Positions 61,026 through 64,000 of a DNA stretch of 64,000 nt are shown in pieces. The stretch is from CAVSWT01 sp963746735 (GTDB lineage: Bacteria; Bacteroidota; Ignavibacteria; Ignavibacteriales; Ignavibacteriaceae), in assembly GCA_963746735.1 (NCBI GenBank), contig CAVVCO010000024.1, positions 65,141 through 129,140 on the forward strand, given 5' to 3'. How positions within the stretch are numbered: position 1 is the stretch's first letter; the number at the start of each line of letters is the position of its first letter. The position numbers and the translations under genes were made by a program. The notes below the pieces were generated by a model, which was given only the letters and a program-made list of their open reading frames with translations, was not told where the DNA came from and searched no databases.

Positions 61026-62033
61026 ATGCTCTATATAGTAATCATATTTCTATTAGTGTCTGTTTATCTTTACTGCTTATTAGGCGGCGCTGACTTTGGT
61101 GCAGGCATAATCGAGTTGACATCACGAGGTGAAAATAAAAAACTTATTCGAAAGATTGTAAGCGAATCAATGGCCCCAATTTGGGAAGCCAATCACATGT
61201 GGCTGATAATTACAGTAGTTATATTGTTTAATGCTTTCCCTCCGATTTACAGTCAAATATCTATTTCACTTTACATTCCATTAATTCTTCTACTGTTCGG
61301 AATTATTTTAAGAGGAACTGCATTTACATTTCGTCATTATGATGCAATTAAAGATTCATCGCAGGAAGTCTATTCAAAGTTTTTTCAAATTTCCAGTTTG
61401 CTTGTTCCGTTCTTTTTCGGATTATTAATTGGGGCTTTAGTTTCAGGAAGAATACTTGTAAACCCTCATGGGTTTGTAGAAGGATATATTTTACCCTGGC
61501 TTAATCCATTTTCAATTTCAATAGGAATCTTTATCGTTTCCTTGTTTACCTTTATTGCTGCTGTGTTTTTAATTGGTGATTCAACAAATGAGCAGATGAG
61601 GAAATTATTTATTAAAAAAGCTAAAGCTGCTAACCTTTTGACCGTAATTAGCGGCGGACTGGTATTTTTTTCTTCTGCTTTTATTACCGATAATGGTTTT
61701 GCTAAGAGTTTTTTCAGTCACCCTTTTAGTGTAGGACTAATTGTTATTGCCACAATTATACTTCCATTTTTATGGAAGGTTTTGGAAAAAGGATTTACCT
61801 GGCGATCAAGAATTCTGGCCGGGGCAGAATTGCTTTTAATTCTATCTGCGTTTTATGCTGTTTACTTCCCCACTATTGTTGTAATAAATGATGCTGATAA
61901 TTTAACTTTATTAAATAGCGCCGCTACAGGATTAACATTAACCTATCTTGGCTGGGCATTGATTCTCGGCTCACTATTTATTTTTCCAGCATTGTTTTAT
62001 TTAATTAAAGTATTTAAGCTGGGAAAAAGTTAA
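61026..62033 (+). CDS. cydB: Cytochrome bd quinol oxidase subunit II
   Basis: The 335-residue membrane protein has about eight helices and the CydB start LLGGADFGAGIIEL. Conserved stretches include PIWEANHMWLI, LRGTAFTFRH and LPWLNPFSISIG. It forms the heterodimer with CydA. A small third subunit (CydX) was not seen in the 62-nt gap. A bidirectional hairpin (62041-62071) follows the stop. Confidence 0.94.
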   Translation: MLYIVIIFLLVSVYLYCLLGGADFGAGIIELTSRGENKKLIRKIVSESMAPIWEANHMWLIITVVILFNAFPPIYSQISISLYIPLILLLFGIILRGTAFTFRHYDAIKDSSQEVYSKFFQISSLLVPFFFGLLIGALVSGRILVNPHGFVEGYILPWLNPFSISIGIFIVSLFTFIAAVFLIGDSTNEQMRKLFIKKAKAANLLTVISGGLVFFSSAFITDNGFAKSFFSHPFSVGLIVIATIILPFLWKVLEKGFTWRSRILAGAELLLILSAFYAVYFPTIVVINDADNLTLLNSAATGLTLTYLGWALILGSLFIFPALFYLIKVFKLGKS

Positions 62034-62040
62034 TAATATA

Positions 62041-62071
62041 CAAACCCAATTTCGCAAAGAAATAGGGTTTG
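62041..62071. terminator. Bidirectional terminator between cydB and gldC
   Basis: CAAACCC / GGGTTTG and an inner ATTTC / GAAAT stem with one mismatch and a 5-nt loop form a long hairpin between convergent genes. The plus side continues with TTGTTTC. Confidence 0.75.
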
Positions 62072-62086
62072 TTGTTTCTAAATAAT

Positions 62087-62434
62087 TTACTTCTTCATAC
62101 CTTTTACGAGTTCCAATTTAGTTGCAAACTCATTAGCAAAACTCCTAATTATATTTGCAACATCATTATTTTGAGTAGCGCGCAAATAAGTATCTGCCAT
62201 CTTTAAAAATGTTTGATGAAAATGAACATTCATATCATTCACCAGCATTTCTTTTGTCCACAGATCGATTGCTAATGTTACTTTATCTTCCTTATCCCAT
62301 AGAGAAAGCAGCATTGAACTGCATTCTTTCTTTCCATCAAAATCAGCATCGTCAGCTTCCCATTCAATTTTAGAAGGCATTTTTGTTTCGTCAAGCTCGA
62401 CTGTAATTTTTATTTCGGATTTTTTTTCAGGCAT
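62087..62434 (-). CDS. gldC: GldC-like gliding motility protein
   Basis: The 115-residue soluble protein follows the GldC pattern: KSEIKITVELDETKMPSKIEWEA-type start, a LLSLWDKEDKVTLAIDLWTKEM centre, and a helical end with FHQTFLKMADTYLRAT. GldC is found in gliding Bacteroidota and related non-gliding groups and supports type IX secretion and gliding in Flavobacterium. Here it fits with the two sorting-domain proteins of this window. No other gld genes are adjacent. Confidence 0.85.
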   Translation of the reverse strand: MPEKKSEIKITVELDETKMPSKIEWEADDADFDGKKECSSMLLSLWDKEDKVTLAIDLWTKEMLVNDMNVHFHQTFLKMADTYLRATQNNDVANIIRSFANEFATKLELVKGMKK

Positions 62435-62875
62435 GGTTATCTCTTTTAATGATTAAAAAATTTTATTATTAAATTAACTTAAAACTTATAAGGAATGCAA
62501 TGATCTTTTCCCAATAAAACGAACTCTCTCTAATCTCTCCTTTACAAAGGGAGAGACTTATTATCACTATATCATACCAGTATATGTGCTGTCAACATGT
62601 AAGTTATAATGTTAAGTCTTACAATAAGCCCTTCTCTTCGTAAGGGAATATTAAAAGAATGTATGCGAGTCATTCCAATAAGTTTTTATTGAACACCTAC
62701 GGCGTTCTAATATATATGAGAAATATTTTATTGCAGATATTTAATTCCCATCGGAATTCTAAAAAAAATCATGTAAGGATTTAATATTTGTAACCAGAAA
62801 GAACAAACACAAACTAGAGAACCTCGGAGAGGTTCAATATTTTCATTTTAAATTTAAGTTCGCTCTATGTAATAC
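62435..62875. repeat. Gene-free stretch with several short inverted repeats
   Basis: This 441-nt gap has no open frame of note but several imperfect hairpins. They are TCTCTCCTTT/AAAGGGAGAGA (62534-62557), CCCTT/AAGGG (62629-62646), AATTCC/GGAATT (62743-62758) and the perfect GAACCTC/GAGGTTC (62819-62835). The clustering looks like decayed small repeat elements of a dispersed family. It lies between two minus-strand genes. Confidence 0.5.
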
Positions 62876-63232
62876 CTAATATTTATGATAAACAGCAAAC
62901 TTATTTTTAACGATTTCATCATTAACATTAATGTAATTCCCGCCGCCCGTATCCAGCCAAATCTCACCAAGATAACGGCCGTACTTTCCTTTTTTGTCTT
63001 TTATTGTTTCAAGGACAATTTCTTTATTCAAAATTAAGCCGCGCAAAAAATCACGTGAAAGTGTTCCTTTGGGTTTGTCCGCTCCCCTCATCTCCGGTGC
63101 GTTGATGCGGTTTAATCTAATCTTTTCTCCTTTTGCCCAGGTATGAAGCCCAAGATCGATATCTACTGTGATAGTGTCGCCATCATAAACAGCAATAACA
63201 TTGGCGGTATAATGATATAGTGTTTGTTGCAT
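62876..63232 (-). CDS. Small thermonuclease-family (SNase-like) nuclease
   Basis: The 118-residue protein has the SNase OB-fold with its active-site set: YDGDTITVDIDLG (calcium and catalytic acids), KIRLNRINAPEMRG with the first Arg, and KYGRYLGEIW with the second Arg. Staphylococcal nuclease hydrolyses DNA and RNA with calcium. This form has no signal peptide, so it acts in the cytoplasm unless a start is missed. It is about 30 residues shorter than mature staphylococcal nuclease at the C-terminus. Confidence 0.88.
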   Translation of the reverse strand: MQQTLYHYTANVIAVYDGDTITVDIDLGLHTWAKGEKIRLNRINAPEMRGADKPKGTLSRDFLRGLILNKEIVLETIKDKKGKYGRYLGEIWLDTGGGNYINVNDEIVKNKFAVYHKY

Positions 63233-63311
63233 AAAACACCTTTATATTTAGTTAATTATTTTTTAAACTTCTGAAAAATTGATTAAGATAAATTTAAAAT
63301 GCCAACTGAGA

Positions 63312-63368
63312 CTGTCGAAGTTTAAATTTACTCATACTTGCCAAGCTTCGATAAACTTAGCATGACAG
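63312..63368. repeat. Imperfect hairpin repeat before the last gene
   Basis: CTGTC (63312-63316) with GACAG (63364-63368) and AAGTTTA (63318-63324) with TAAACTT (63352-63358) form an imperfect stem over a 27-nt centre. GCTTCGATAAACTTAGCATGACAG resembles small dispersed intergenic repeats seen in other bacterial genomes. It lies about 60 nt before the ATG at 63427. Confidence 0.45.
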
Positions 63369-63426
63369 GTTAAATTTTTAAGAAGTCTCTTTTAATTAGT
63401 TGTTTAGCAATGATAACGGAATATAA

Positions 63427-63978
63427 ATGAAAAAAATTTCTTTGCCAATAAGCTTACTCATATTGTCAATAACCATTTTTATTTCATCTTCTACTATGAA
63501 TGCACAAAGTCTTAGTGTTGGTGGATTTTTAGGAGGCGGTGTTATAAAAAGCAACTCACCTAATGAAGGCAGTTTTACCTCTTCACTCTTTGTTGATTTT
63601 GCCCCACCATTAAGTTCAGTTACGTACAGACTAAGTTTTTTATACGCCGGCTATTTTGCAATGCTTGTTCCCGGGTCAACAAACAGATACTTTCCGTTTG
63701 TAAAGGGAATAAGTATTAAAGCAACAACTTCACAGCCGGTTAATAATATAGTGTATCTTGAAGAAGCTGCAGGCCTGCTTACTTTAAATGATAGAATTTT
63801 CGATGGTGCTAACGAATGGGATTACGGGGTTGTATTCTCACTGCTTGGCGGATTGGACTTAAGAAATAATTCTCCAACAGGATTTAAAATTGGGGCAGGG
63901 ACAGATTTTGGATTAACTTTTAATAACAACAACGCGGAATATTTTTCACTTCATTTTCAAGCACAGTATGTGTTTTAA
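63427..63978 (+). CDS. Secreted outer-membrane-like protein of unknown function
   Basis: The 183-residue protein has a signal peptide (cleavage near TMNAQ, about residue 26). The mature part is of alternating beta-strand pattern with short Gly/Asn-rich turns, ending FSLHFQAQYVF with a terminal aromatic residue as in small outer-membrane beta-barrels. No family was recognised. It ends 22 nt before the window edge, where the first arm of a possible terminator (ACCCAGCC) is cut. Confidence 0.65.
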   Translation: MKKISLPISLLILSITIFISSSTMNAQSLSVGGFLGGGVIKSNSPNEGSFTSSLFVDFAPPLSSVTYRLSFLYAGYFAMLVPGSTNRYFPFVKGISIKATTSQPVNNIVYLEEAAGLLTLNDRIFDGANEWDYGVVFSLLGGLDLRNNSPTGFKIGAGTDFGLTFNNNNAEYFSLHFQAQYVF

Positions 63979-64000
63979 AACAAAAAACCCAGCCTTATAA

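Noticed and set aside
1..64000. CRISPR array, insertion sequence, prophage, tRNA or rRNA gene
   Set aside because: No regularly spaced direct repeats, transposase or phage genes, and no cloverleaf or rRNA signature were seen on either strand.

Overview
The window is AT-rich DNA with densely packed genes on both strands. It reads as a chromosomal segment of an Ignavibacteria-like member of the Bacteroidota/Chlorobi (FCB) group. The evidence is two secreted proteins ending in type IX secretion sorting domains with the NPFNP signature (subtilase near 26.4-28.2 kb, FG-GAP protein near 33.5-35.2 kb), a GldC-like protein, an omega subunit of the short Bacteroidota style, and many secreted proteins or lipoproteins with short signal peptides. 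This placement is inferred from families, not from a marker-gene tree. No rRNA, tRNA, insertion sequence, prophage or CRISPR array was recognised.

Layout. 0-13.6 kb is all on the minus strand. It holds the 5' end of dnaB, a frameshifted family-4 uracil-DNA glycosylase, yicC-gmk-rpoZ-coaBC, an Omp85 protein, an L,D-transpeptidase-like protein with a lipoprotein, and the ribosomal/translation block rplM-rpsI-rpsB-tsf-pyrH-frr. 13.7-21.1 kb is on the plus strand: an NAD-dependent epimerase, a deoxyhypusine-synthase-like enzyme behind an unusual palindrome-rich leader, a frameshifted polyphosphate kinase, an Mrp/Nfu Fe-S pair and an AI-2E-family permease. 21.1-30.3 kb is on the minus strand: a MoxR ATPase, three consecutive SurA/PpiC-type folding factors, a secreted subtilase and metG. 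30.5-37.7 kb is on the plus strand: a proline-rich TPR protein, a split LiaF-like protein with a LytS/LytT signalling pair around an FG-GAP secreted protein, and an acylating-type aldehyde dehydrogenase with a detached C-terminal helix.

38.0-44.9 kb (minus) is the most distinctive block. A 44-residue membrane protein not previously delimited is followed by a 13-heme cytochrome fused to a cytochrome b561 domain, a 19-heme cytochrome built by internal duplication, a separate cytochrome b561 and a NapC/NirT-like membrane cytochrome. Together they carry 38 CXXCH motifs and one CX3CH, enough for a quinol-to-periplasm (or cell-surface) electron conduit. 48.5-55.0 kb (plus) looks like a cell-wall-recycling operon: sugar kinase, AmpG-like permease, a serine hydrolase, and a NagZ-type glycosidase fused to a serine-hydrolase domain that has lost its catalytic lysine. 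The rest holds YciI, PspC, a PQQ-type glucose/sorbosone dehydrogenase, a GIY-YIG protein, an M13 peptidase, cytochrome bd oxidase (cydAB), GldC, a nuclease and an outer-membrane-like protein.

Reading-frame quality matters here. Two conserved genes (the glycosylase and ppk1) are broken by single-base length changes. A LiaF-like gene and the start of the 19-heme cytochrome also look one base out. All four sites lie in short homopolymer runs, so assembly error must be excluded before calling pseudogenes or programmed frameshifting.
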